Positions 1 to 5,301 of a DNA stretch of 7,438 nt are shown here, in pieces. The stretch lies in NCBI GenBank assembly GCA_958424475.1, contig CATZTY010000046.1, forward strand, positions 1 through 7,438. Direction: 5' to 3'. A program made the translations under genes and the position numbers. Numbering within the stretch: the stretch's first letter is position 1; each line of letters opens with the position of its first letter. The notes under the pieces were generated by a model that ran no database searches, had not been told where the DNA came from, and saw only the letters and a program-made list of their open reading frames with translations. The DNA comes from an uncultured Collinsella sp. GTDB taxonomy: Bacteria; Actinomycetota; Coriobacteriia; Coriobacteriales; Coriobacteriaceae.

Positions 1-597
1 GCAGCAGACAAAGAATACCCAGAACAGGTTGAAGTAGTTGAGCTTGATGTAGCCCTCGCCGGTTTCATCGCGCCCGAGCATGCCCTCGGCGGCGGCGTCG
101 CGGTCGAGCATCTCCTGCAGGCGGCGCTGCAGCTCGCGCTCCTGGCGCAGTGTGGGGTCGACGGTGGCCGAAAGCGCGACGAGGATGCCGAGCTGGATGG
201 CAGGGCGCAGCAAGAAGGGCCCGATGCCCTGGAGCATCACGTCAACCAAAAGCTCGACGACGGTAAACGCGATAAGGATATAGGACAGACGGGCGGCATT
301 GCGGCGCTGGTTCTTGATGAGGTCCAGGCCAAAGATGATCAAGATGACGGCACTGGCAGCCGAGAGCATGATGCCGGCGACAATCAGTCCGACCGCGACG
401 AGCGTGTTGTCGCCGAGCTTGGCGGCGGCGTTGCCGTTGATGAGCGCGGTGATGACCTGCCACATAAAGGCGCCGACCGAAGGGAGCGTGCCCACGCCGG
501 ACAGGATGCACAGGACGGCGTACACCTTAATGATGAGGGGGATCTTCTTGACCTCCGTGGCGCTGGGGACGCTGGGGTCGAGTTCGTTTCGATCCAT
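1..597 (-). CDS. Multi-pass membrane protein, N-terminal part (runs off left edge)
   Basis: The minus strand is open from an ATG at 597 down to base 1, giving 199 codons with no stop, so the C-terminus lies outside the window. The start is supported by a GAAAGG ribosome site (604-609) six bases upstream. Hydrophobic stretches lie at about residues 20-44, 64-91, 104-122 and 126-145. A charged, probably cytoplasmic linker follows (148-182, rich in Arg, Glu and Asp), then a new hydrophobic segment starting near residue 188 (LNYFNLFWVFFVCC). This makes at least four membrane helices plus the start of a fifth. The segment at the edge resembles the beginning of CmpB-like putative ABC transporter permease domains, but that is recall-based and weak. 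The function is unknown. It is transcribed divergently from purF, and nothing links it to purine synthesis apart from position. Confidence 0.85.
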   Translation of the reverse strand, partial: MDRNELDPSVPSATEVKKIPLIIKVYAVLCILSGVGTLPSVGAFMWQVITALINGNAAAKLGDNTLVAVGLIVAGIMLSAASAVILIIFGLDLIKNQRRNAARLSYILIAFTVVELLVDVMLQGIGPFLLRPAIQLGILVALSATVDPTLRQERELQRRLQEMLDRDAAAEGMLGRDETGEGYIKLNYFNLFWVFFVCC

Positions 598-891
598 ACA
601 TAACCTTTCTCGTTTTGCTGTAGGTACAAGGATACGCCGCCGACCTGCCAAAAGACAGGACGAACGTCCCAATTGCAACAATGCAAGCCCCGACGGCGGG
701 CGAGACGCGTCGCAACGGAAGTATGCGGGATCGTCGGCCCCGAGGCGGTTGCCCAATAAAATGTTTGGCTGCAAAACGGATTATAAGCTCGGTGGGCTTT
801 TAAAAAGCGCTGTTCATGCGCGGGAGTGCTTGTCTTGCCGTGCGTATAATAGGGCAGGTAACGCCAAATAACGAGGCTCTGAGGGGATGCC
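598..891. other. Divergent intergenic region between the membrane protein gene and purF
   Basis: This 294-bp gap holds the start signals of two divergent genes. The right end carries the purF -10 box and ribosome site. The left end carries the GAAAGG site of the minus-strand gene. Near 643-669 there is an 11-base match (ACCTGCCAAAA) to the hairpin behind purF, followed by GACAGG and a small GGAC/GTCC palindrome; this may be a decayed repeat. I see no tRNA, no purine riboswitch core and no good promoter for the minus-strand gene. Confidence 0.5.
845..850 (+). promoter_or_regulatory. Probable -10 box of the purF promoter
   Basis: A perfect TATAAT lies 41 bases before the purF ATG, predicting a transcript start near 857 and a leader of about 35 bases. 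No recognisable TTGACA-like -35 stands 16-18 bases upstream. A 7-bp imperfect inverted repeat (805-811 with 825-831, one G-T pair) lies where the -35 would be and could be an operator, but it may also be chance. Confidence 0.5.
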
Positions 892-2562
892 ATGTCTCAA
901 GAAACCATCCGCGCGGCCGAGCATGCCGCGGGACAGGTGAAGACCATGTCGACGTATGATCTGGACTCCGACCAGCTGCATGAGGAATGCGGCATTTTTG
1001 GTGTGTGGGCACCCGATCGCGATGTGGCTCGACTGACGTACTTTGGTCTGCGCGCGCTGCAGCATCGCGGCCAGGAATCGGCGGGAATCGCCGTGGGTGA
1101 TGGCGGCACGGTTATGGTCCGCAAGGATCTGGGCCTGCTCGACCGCGTGTTCTCCAACGCCGACCTGTCGACACTCTCCGGCCAGCTGGCCGTGGGCCAC
1201 GTGCGCTATGGCACTGCCGGTGCCAAGAGCTGGGAAGCCTCGCAGCCGCATCTTTCTACCATCAACAGCGTCATTATCGCGCTCGCGCACAACGGTACCC
1301 TCGTCAACACCGACGAGCTGCGCCGCCAGCTGATCGAGCTGGGCGTGCCGTTCCTTTCCAATTCGGATTCCGAGGTCGCGACCAAGCTTATCGGCTACTT
1401 TACCCAGCGTACGGGTCATCTGCGTGAGGGCATTCGCAAGACCATGGAGCTCGTGCGCGGCGGCTACGCCATGACGCTCATCAACGAGCAGGCGCTCTAC
1501 GCATTCCGCGATCCGCACGGCATTCGCCCGCTCGTGCTGGGCAAGCTGGTGGACGAGGGTCTGGACCAGGCCGATGCCGCATCCGTTTCGCAGCTGCCCT
1601 CGCAAGACGGCGCCGCGACGGTCGACTCCGCCGTCCGTGTCACGCGCGCCGGCGGCTGGGTCGTTGCCTCTGAGACTTGCGCGCTCGATATCGTGGGCGC
1701 CGAGTACGTCCGTGACGTCCGTCCCGGCGAGATCTTGCGCATCAGCGCCGAGGGTCTGGTATCCGAGCAGGGCGTGCCTGCAGCCGAAGAGCCCGCAAAC
1801 TGCATCTTTGAGCAGGTCTACTTTGCCCGCCCCGACTCCATCATGAACGGCAAGAGCGTCTATGCCTGCCGTTATGACATGGGTCGTCAGCTGGCACACG
1901 AGGAGCCCGTCGAGGCCGACCTGGTCATCGGCGTGCCCGACTCCGGCCTGCCGCCCGCGGAGGGCTATTCGCACGAGAGTGGCATTCCCTTTGGCGAGGG
2001 CCTCATCAAGAACCGCTATGTGGGCCGTACGTTTATCGAGCCTACGCAGGAGCTGCGTGCCATGGGCGTGCGTATGAAGCTCAACCCGCTGCGTGACAAC
2101 ATCGAGGGCAAGCGCCTGGTCGTCATCGACGACTCCATCGTGCGCGGCACCACCATGGTGCAGCTCGTCAAGATGCTGCGCAACGCCGGCGCCAAGGAGA
2201 TTCATATCCGCATCAACTCGCCCGAGGTCATCTGGCCGTGCTTCTACGGTATCGATACCGACGTGCAGTCGCAGCTTATCAGCGCCAACAAGACGGTCGA
2301 CGAGATTTGCGAGTATATCGGCGCCGATTCGCTGGCCTTCCTTTCGGTCGAGGGCCTGCTTAAGGTCATGCCCAAGGGCGGTTACTGCGATGCGTGCTTT
2401 ACCGGCCGCTACCCCGTGGCGATTCCCGAGAGCTTTGGCCGCGACAAGTTCATGGAGGGCTTTAAGCCCCGCAACCTGGATAAGCCGCTGCACTTTGATG
2501 ACGACGCCGTGGTCGAGAAATACGACGATCGCAGCTGGGAAGAGGAACACGGCGAGGCCTAA
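892..2562 (+). CDS. purF: Amidophosphoribosyltransferase (PurF)
   Basis: Catalyses the first committed step of purine synthesis, converting PRPP and glutamine to 5-phosphoribosylamine. The 556-residue product has an N-terminal Ntn glutamine amidotransferase domain with the nucleophile Cys33 (EECGIFGVW), followed by LQHRGQESAGI, GHVRYGTAG, AHNGTLVN and SNSDSE. The C-terminal phosphoribosyltransferase domain has the PRPP loop VVIDDSIVRGTT (residues 410-421). Cys304, Cys450, Cys499 and Cys502 match the four 4Fe-4S ligands of the Bacillus-type enzyme, so an oxygen-sensitive, propeptide-processed form is expected. It is longer than the B. subtilis enzyme, partly because of about 30 extra residues between RPLVLGKL and GGWVVASE (about 220-253). 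The start at 892 has GAGGGG at 881-886. A second in-frame ATG at 946 has AGGTGA at 935-940 and would leave a 14-residue propeptide, so the true start is open. The stop codon lies inside a repeat hairpin. Confidence 0.97.
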   Translation: MSQETIRAAEHAAGQVKTMSTYDLDSDQLHEECGIFGVWAPDRDVARLTYFGLRALQHRGQESAGIAVGDGGTVMVRKDLGLLDRVFSNADLSTLSGQLAVGHVRYGTAGAKSWEASQPHLSTINSVIIALAHNGTLVNTDELRRQLIELGVPFLSNSDSEVATKLIGYFTQRTGHLREGIRKTMELVRGGYAMTLINEQALYAFRDPHGIRPLVLGKLVDEGLDQADAASVSQLPSQDGAATVDSAVRVTRAGGWVVASETCALDIVGAEYVRDVRPGEILRISAEGLVSEQGVPAAEEPANCIFEQVYFARPDSIMNGKSVYACRYDMGRQLAHEEPVEADLVIGVPDSGLPPAEGYSHESGIPFGEGLIKNRYVGRTFIEPTQELRAMGVRMKLNPLRDNIEGKRLVVIDDSIVRGTTMVQLVKMLRNAGAKEIHIRINSPEVIWPCFYGIDTDVQSQLISANKTVDEICEYIGADSLAFLSVEGLLKVMPKGGYCDACFTGRYPVAIPESFGRDKFMEGFKPRNLDKPLHFDDDAVVEKYDDRSWEEEHGEA

Positions 2563-2602
2563 AACCTGCCAAAAAGGGACAGGTTTATTTTGGTAGGTTT
2601 TA
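2560..2602 (+). repeat. Constant-loop hairpin repeat behind purF (copy A)
   Basis: Left arm TAAAACCTGCCAAAA (2560-2574) pairs with right arm TTTTGGTAGGTTTTA (2588-2602) over 15 bp with a single G-U pair. The 13-base loop AGGGACAGGTTTA (2575-2587) matches the loop of the copies near 7102 and 7140. The first arm base is the T of the purF TAA stop. There is no clean downstream T-run (only TTTT at 2610-2613), so a simple intrinsic terminator is not evident, although the structure could affect purF 3' end stability or purF-purM coupling. Confidence 0.8.
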
Positions 2603-2623
2603 CCTGCTGTTTTGTTGATATGA

Positions 2624-2650
2624 CGGCGCGCGTTGTTATGGCGCGCGCCG
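2624..2650 (+). promoter_or_regulatory. GC-only hairpin in the purF-purM gap
   Basis: CGGCGCGCG (2624-2632) pairs perfectly with CGCGCGCCG (2642-2650) around a 9-base loop. It is a 9-bp stem of G-C pairs only, followed by AAATGAACGC and no T-run. It could be a transcript stabiliser, a pause site or part of an attenuator ahead of purM. Its function is not shown by the sequence. Confidence 0.5.
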
Positions 2651-2670
2651 AAATGAACGCAACTATGAGC

Positions 2671-2699
2671 ACCGTTTGGCGCCCGGGCGGCGCCACGGT
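2671..2699 (+). promoter_or_regulatory. Second hairpin just upstream of the purM ribosome site
   Basis: TGGCGCC (2677-2683) pairs with GGCGCCA (2689-2695) around the loop CGGGC. ACCG (2671-2674) pairs with CGGT (2696-2699) across a 2-base bulge, giving 11 bp in all. The stem ends about ten bases before the GAGAGGAAGG ribosome site of purM, so folding could influence purM translation. The regulatory role is inferred. Confidence 0.45.
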
Positions 2700-2719
2700 A
2701 GTGGGAGAGGAAGGCTCAG

Positions 2720-3823
2720 ATGAGCGACAGCAAGCATGTGACGTATGAGGATGCCGGCGTCGATACCGCCGAGGGCGGCCGCGCCGTTGACGCTATTAAG
2801 CAGATGGTTAAGGACACCAACCGTCCCGAGGTCATCGGCGGCATCGGTGGCTTTGGTGGCCTGTTCTCGGCTGCCGCGCTTAAGGATATGGAAGACCCGA
2901 TTCTGATTAGCGGTACCGACGGCGTGGGCACCAAGCTCGTGCTCGCCCAGATCATGGACCGTCACGAGACGGTGGGCCAGGACCTGGTTGCTATGTGCGT
3001 CAACGACATTCTGGCTTCGGGTGCCGAGCCGCTGTTCTTCCTGGACTACGTTGCCATCGGCCACATCGAGGCCGAGCACATGGCAAAGATCATCAAGGGT
3101 GTGGCCGACGGCTGCAAGCTCGCGGGCTGCGCGCTCGTGGGCGGCGAGATGGCCGAGCACCCCGGCGTCATGGCTCCTGCCGACTACGACCTTGCCGGAT
3201 TTACCGTGGGCGTCGTCGACCGTCCCAAGATGCTCGACCCCGCGAATGTCCGTCCCGGCGACGTGATCCTGGGCCTGCCTTCCACCGGCGTGCACTCCAA
3301 CGGCTACTCGCTCGTGCGTAAGGTCATTGGCGTCGACGGTATTAAGCCGGGCACGCCCGAGGCCGCCGCTAAGGCCGAGGAGCTGAGCCGTCCGCTCGAG
3401 GAACTCGGCGGCGCATCGCTGGCAGACGCCCTGTTGGCCCCCACGCGCATCTATGTCAAGCCGATTCTGGAGCTGCTGCGCGGTGGCGCTCCGGTGCACG
3501 CCATCGCCCACATCACCGGCGGCGGCATCACCGAGAACCTCAACCGCGCGCTCGCCGACGACGTCGACGCCGTGGTCACCCGCAACGGCGCCGAGATGGG
3601 TTGGGACGTTCCGCCCGTCATCACCTACGTGTCGCGCCAGGCCGAGCTCGCGCCCAACGAGGCATGCAAGACCTTCAACATGGGCGTTGGCCTGTGCCTG
3701 ATCGTCGCCCCCGAGGACGAGGCTGCCGTGACCGAGGCCCTGGTCGCGCTGGGCGAGAAGCCGTTCCGCGTGGGCGAGTGCGTCGAGGGCTCCGGTAAGG
3801 TCGTGTACTCCGATGAGCGCTAA
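2720..3823 (+). CDS. purM: Phosphoribosylformylglycinamidine cyclo-ligase (AIR synthetase, PurM)
   Basis: Closes the imidazole ring: FGAM plus ATP gives AIR, the fifth step of IMP synthesis, in the cytoplasm. The 367-residue protein is close to the usual family length (about 345), with the extra residues mostly at the N-terminus and in loops. Family hallmarks are all present: GVDTAEGGRAVDAIK near the start, the nucleotide loop SGTDGVGTKL (residues 64-73), VAMCVNDILASGAEPLFFLDY spanning Asp96, GCALVGGEMAEHPG, PSTGVHSNGYSLVRK and HITGGGITENLNRAL (from residue 264). The start has a GAGAGGAAGG ribosome site (2705-2714). It lies 157 bases behind purF in a gap with three hairpins, and its last 11 bases overlap purN, so purM and purN are almost certainly cotranscribed. 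No broken motif or unusual codon use is seen. Confidence 0.97.
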   Translation: MSDSKHVTYEDAGVDTAEGGRAVDAIKQMVKDTNRPEVIGGIGGFGGLFSAAALKDMEDPILISGTDGVGTKLVLAQIMDRHETVGQDLVAMCVNDILASGAEPLFFLDYVAIGHIEAEHMAKIIKGVADGCKLAGCALVGGEMAEHPGVMAPADYDLAGFTVGVVDRPKMLDPANVRPGDVILGLPSTGVHSNGYSLVRKVIGVDGIKPGTPEAAAKAEELSRPLEELGGASLADALLAPTRIYVKPILELLRGGAPVHAIAHITGGGITENLNRALADDVDAVVTRNGAEMGWDVPPVITYVSRQAELAPNEACKTFNMGVGLCLIVAPEDEAAVTEALVALGEKPFRVGECVEGSGKVVYSDER

Positions 3824-4514
3824 CGAGCAGATGGCTGCTGCCGCGAGCCTGGGCTTTGTGCCCTACACCCGTCCGACCGGCACCGATACGGCCGAGCCGC
3901 TCAAGATCGGTGTGCTCATCAGCGGTTCGGGTACCAACCTGCAGGCGCTGATCGATCTGATCGCCGCCGGCAAGCTCAACGCTTCGATTGAGCTTGTGGT
4001 GTCGAGCCGTCCTTCGGCTAAGGGTTTGCAGCGCGCTGAGCGCGCGGGCATCCAGACGCTCACGCTGTCCAAGGATGTCTATGCCGACCCCATCGCCGCC
4101 GACGAGATCATCGCGCACGAGCTGCTCGAGCGCGGCTGCGAATATGTGGTCATGGCCGGTTACATGCGCATGGTGCACACGCCGCTGCTGGCGGCGTTTC
4201 CCAACCGCGTGGTCAACTTGCATCCGGCACTGCTGCCGAGCTTTACCGGCGCGCATGCGATCGACGATGCCTTTGCGCGCGGCGTCAAGGTAACCGGTGT
4301 GACCGTGCACTTTGCCAACGAGATCTACGACAACGGCCCCATCATCGCCCAGCGCGCGCTGGCTGTCGAGGAAGGTTGGGATGTCGACACGCTCGAGGAG
4401 CACATCCACGCGATTGAGCACGTGCTGTATCCCGAGGTCGTGCAAATGCTCGCCGACGGCCGCGTCCACGTGCTGGAGAGCGGCAAGGTCGCAATTGACG
4501 CGCCTCGCGGCTAG
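3813..4514 (+). CDS. purN: Phosphoribosylglycinamide formyltransferase (GART, PurN)
   Basis: Transfers a formyl group from 10-formyltetrahydrofolate to GAR, giving FGAR, the third step of purine synthesis. The Rossmann-type formyltransferase core begins near residue 30 with LKIGVLISGSGTNLQ. The catalytic triad of E. coli PurN (Asn106, His108, Asp144) is matched by Asn135, His137 (VVNLHPALLPSF) and Asp173 (EIYDNGP), with the same 36-residue His-Asp spacing. At 233 residues it is longer than the E. coli protein (212) because of a 29-residue low-complexity N-terminal extension. The chosen ATG overlaps the purM stop by 11 bases, as in coupled translation. An in-frame ATG at 3831 would shorten the extension but has no better ribosome site. 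It is the last purine gene before the terminator. Confidence 0.96.
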   Translation: MSANEQMAAAASLGFVPYTRPTGTDTAEPLKIGVLISGSGTNLQALIDLIAAGKLNASIELVVSSRPSAKGLQRAERAGIQTLTLSKDVYADPIAADEIIAHELLERGCEYVVMAGYMRMVHTPLLAAFPNRVVNLHPALLPSFTGAHAIDDAFARGVKVTGVTVHFANEIYDNGPIIAQRALAVEEGWDVDTLEEHIHAIEHVLYPEVVQMLADGRVHVLESGKVAIDAPRG

Positions 4515-4544
4515 CGGCGCACAGTACAATTTAGCCGAGTAGTC

Positions 4545-4589
4545 AGGGTGGTCATTGGCGCCAAGGCGCGCGTGGCCACCTTTTGTTTT
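4545..4589 (+). terminator. Intrinsic terminator after purN
   Basis: Bases 4545-4555 pair with 4572-4582 (core GGTGGTC with GGCCACC, including G-U pairs). The loop itself holds a small GCGC/GCGC hairpin. The tract TTTTGTTTT follows at 4581-4589. This fits a Rho-independent terminator closing the purFMN unit. Confidence 0.75.
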
Positions 4590-4666
4590 GGGTAGTCATC
4601 GGGAACGGTCTTTAACGACTGGTCATTCAAGAACGTCGCAGGTGACTAGATGAGAGAGGTGAGCGC

Positions 4667-5131
4667 ATGGCGGATAACGAAGCGCTGTTTACGCCTGAGC
4701 TAGTGTTTTTTGATTGGGAGTGTGCAACGCCGGATGAGGTGTTTGCGCGGCTCGAGGGCGAGCTTGCACCACGTGGCTGCATTGCGTCCGGTTGGCTCGA
4801 CGCCGTTCGCGCGCGCGAGGATGCCTATCCCACGGGTCTTGCCATGCCGGCGGCAAACATTGCCATTCCGCATGCCGATCCGGGGTTTGTGGCCAAGCCC
4901 TATATCGCGGTGGTGAAGCCCGCCGCGCCCGTGACATTTAACGCTATGGCTGGCATGGGCGCTCCGGTGCCGGCGCAGATCGTCATCAATCTGGGCATCG
5001 CCGAGCCGGGCGGCCAGGTCGAGGCCCTGCAGGCGCTCATGAACATCTTTATGGACGCCGATGCCGCAGCCGACGTGCTCGGCCAGACCACGCCCCAGGG
5101 CATGGTCGACGCCATCCGCCGTCACTTCTAA
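4667..5131 (+). CDS. PTS EIIA component, fructose/mannitol/galactitol type (PTS_EIIA_2)
   Basis: A 154-residue cytoplasmic protein of the PTS EIIA type 2 fold. These proteins take a phosphoryl group from HPr on a histidine and pass it to an EIIB domain. The predicted phospho-site is His69 in NIAIPHADPGF, preceded by the usual YPTGLAMPAA stretch and followed by KPYIAVVKPAAPVTF. The length and the PHADP context resemble GatA-like galactitol EIIA more than the fructose type, but the substrate cannot be assigned. The ribosome site AGAGGTGA (4655-4662) stands four bases from the ATG. No EIIB, EIIC or sugar-metabolism gene is adjacent, so it may work with PTS parts encoded elsewhere or serve as a regulatory phosphocarrier. 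It has its own transcription unit after the purN terminator, with no clear promoter visible. Confidence 0.88.
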   Translation: MADNEALFTPELVFFDWECATPDEVFARLEGELAPRGCIASGWLDAVRAREDAYPTGLAMPAANIAIPHADPGFVAKPYIAVVKPAAPVTFNAMAGMGAPVPAQIVINLGIAEPGGQVEALQALMNIFMDADAAADVLGQTTPQGMVDAIRRHF

Positions 5132-5141
5132 GGTGGGGCGG

Positions 5142-5176
5142 AGCCGGCACTTGGGGACTGTCCCTAACTGCCGGCT
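5142..5176 (+). repeat. Constant-loop hairpin repeat behind the EIIA gene (copy B)
   Basis: Arms AGCCGGCACTT (5142-5152) and AACTGCCGGCT (5166-5176) pair over 10 of 11 positions, with one C-C mismatch. The loop GGGGACTGTCCCT (5153-5165) is again 13 bases and starts GGGGAC, but its second half is replaced so that the loop is itself nearly palindromic. It begins 10 bases after the EIIA stop codon. There is no T-run, so it is not a standard terminator. Confidence 0.65.
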
Positions 5177-5183
5177 GCCAGAG

Positions 5184-5234
5184 CTGTCCCCTTTGCACCA
5201 AAATGGTGCAGATTAACCTGTCCCCAATGCACCA
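5184..5234 (-). repeat. Compound repeat with two CTGTCCCC cores and three TGCACCA arms (copy C)
   Basis: On the plus strand the order is CTGTCCCC (5184-5191), TGCACCA (5194-5200), AAA, TGGTGCA (5204-5210), GATTAAC, CTGTCCCC (5218-5225), AA, TGCACCA (5228-5234). Read on the minus strand, one unit is TGGTGCATT, the loop GGGGACAGGTTAA, then TCTGCACCA, which is the same plan as copies A and D. The first TGCACCA/TGGTGCA pair also forms a tight hairpin with a 3-base loop. The left core lacks its second arm and abuts copy B. Confidence 0.7.
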
Positions 5235-5254
5235 AGCGTGCCGCGGGGGCTGCG

Positions 5255-5266
5255 TTGTGACACAAT
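5255..5266 (+). promoter_or_regulatory. Possible promoter or operator of the foldase gene
   Basis: TTGTGACACAA (5255-5265) is a perfect 11-base palindrome. CACAAT (5261-5266), a plausible -10, overlaps it 36 bases before the foldase ATG. There is no convincing -35. A repressor site over a promoter is possible, but this is only a weak pattern match. Confidence 0.25.
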
Positions 5267-5301
5267 GGCGTTTGTTCGATTCGTTATGCGAAAGGCCAAC
5301 T

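Noticed and set aside
598..891. Purine riboswitch or PurBox in the purF leader
   Set aside because: The leader after the TATAAT box is only about 35 bases, and no riboswitch core is seen. A lone CGAAC at 661-665 is not enough for a PurBox.
930..940. GGGACAGGTGA inside purF as another repeat core
   Set aside because: It is coding sequence and serves as a plausible ribosome site. It has no inverted arms around it.
814..2550. Long open frame of 578 codons on the minus strand opposite purF
   Set aside because: PurF is certain in the plus frame. High GC at third positions removes stops from the opposite strand, and the translated protein shows no family motif and no ribosome site.
2663..3511. 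Minus-strand open frame of 282 codons opposite purM, and similar ones opposite purN and the foldase gene
   Set aside because: Shadow frames of well-recognised genes with no independent support.
4495..4530. Promoter TTGACG ... TACAAT at the end of purN
   Set aside because: The spacer is 24 bases, far over the usual 16-18, and any transcript would meet the terminator within about 50 bases.
4588..4616. Promoter for the EIIA gene (TTGGGT, 17 bases, TTTAAC)
   Set aside because: Both boxes are poor matches and the first lies in the T-tract of the terminator.
5203..5301. Upstream start extending the foldase by 33 residues
   Set aside because: The extension is encoded by repeat copy C and the promoter region. 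ATG 5302 has a proper ribosome site and starts a normal basic tail before the membrane helix.
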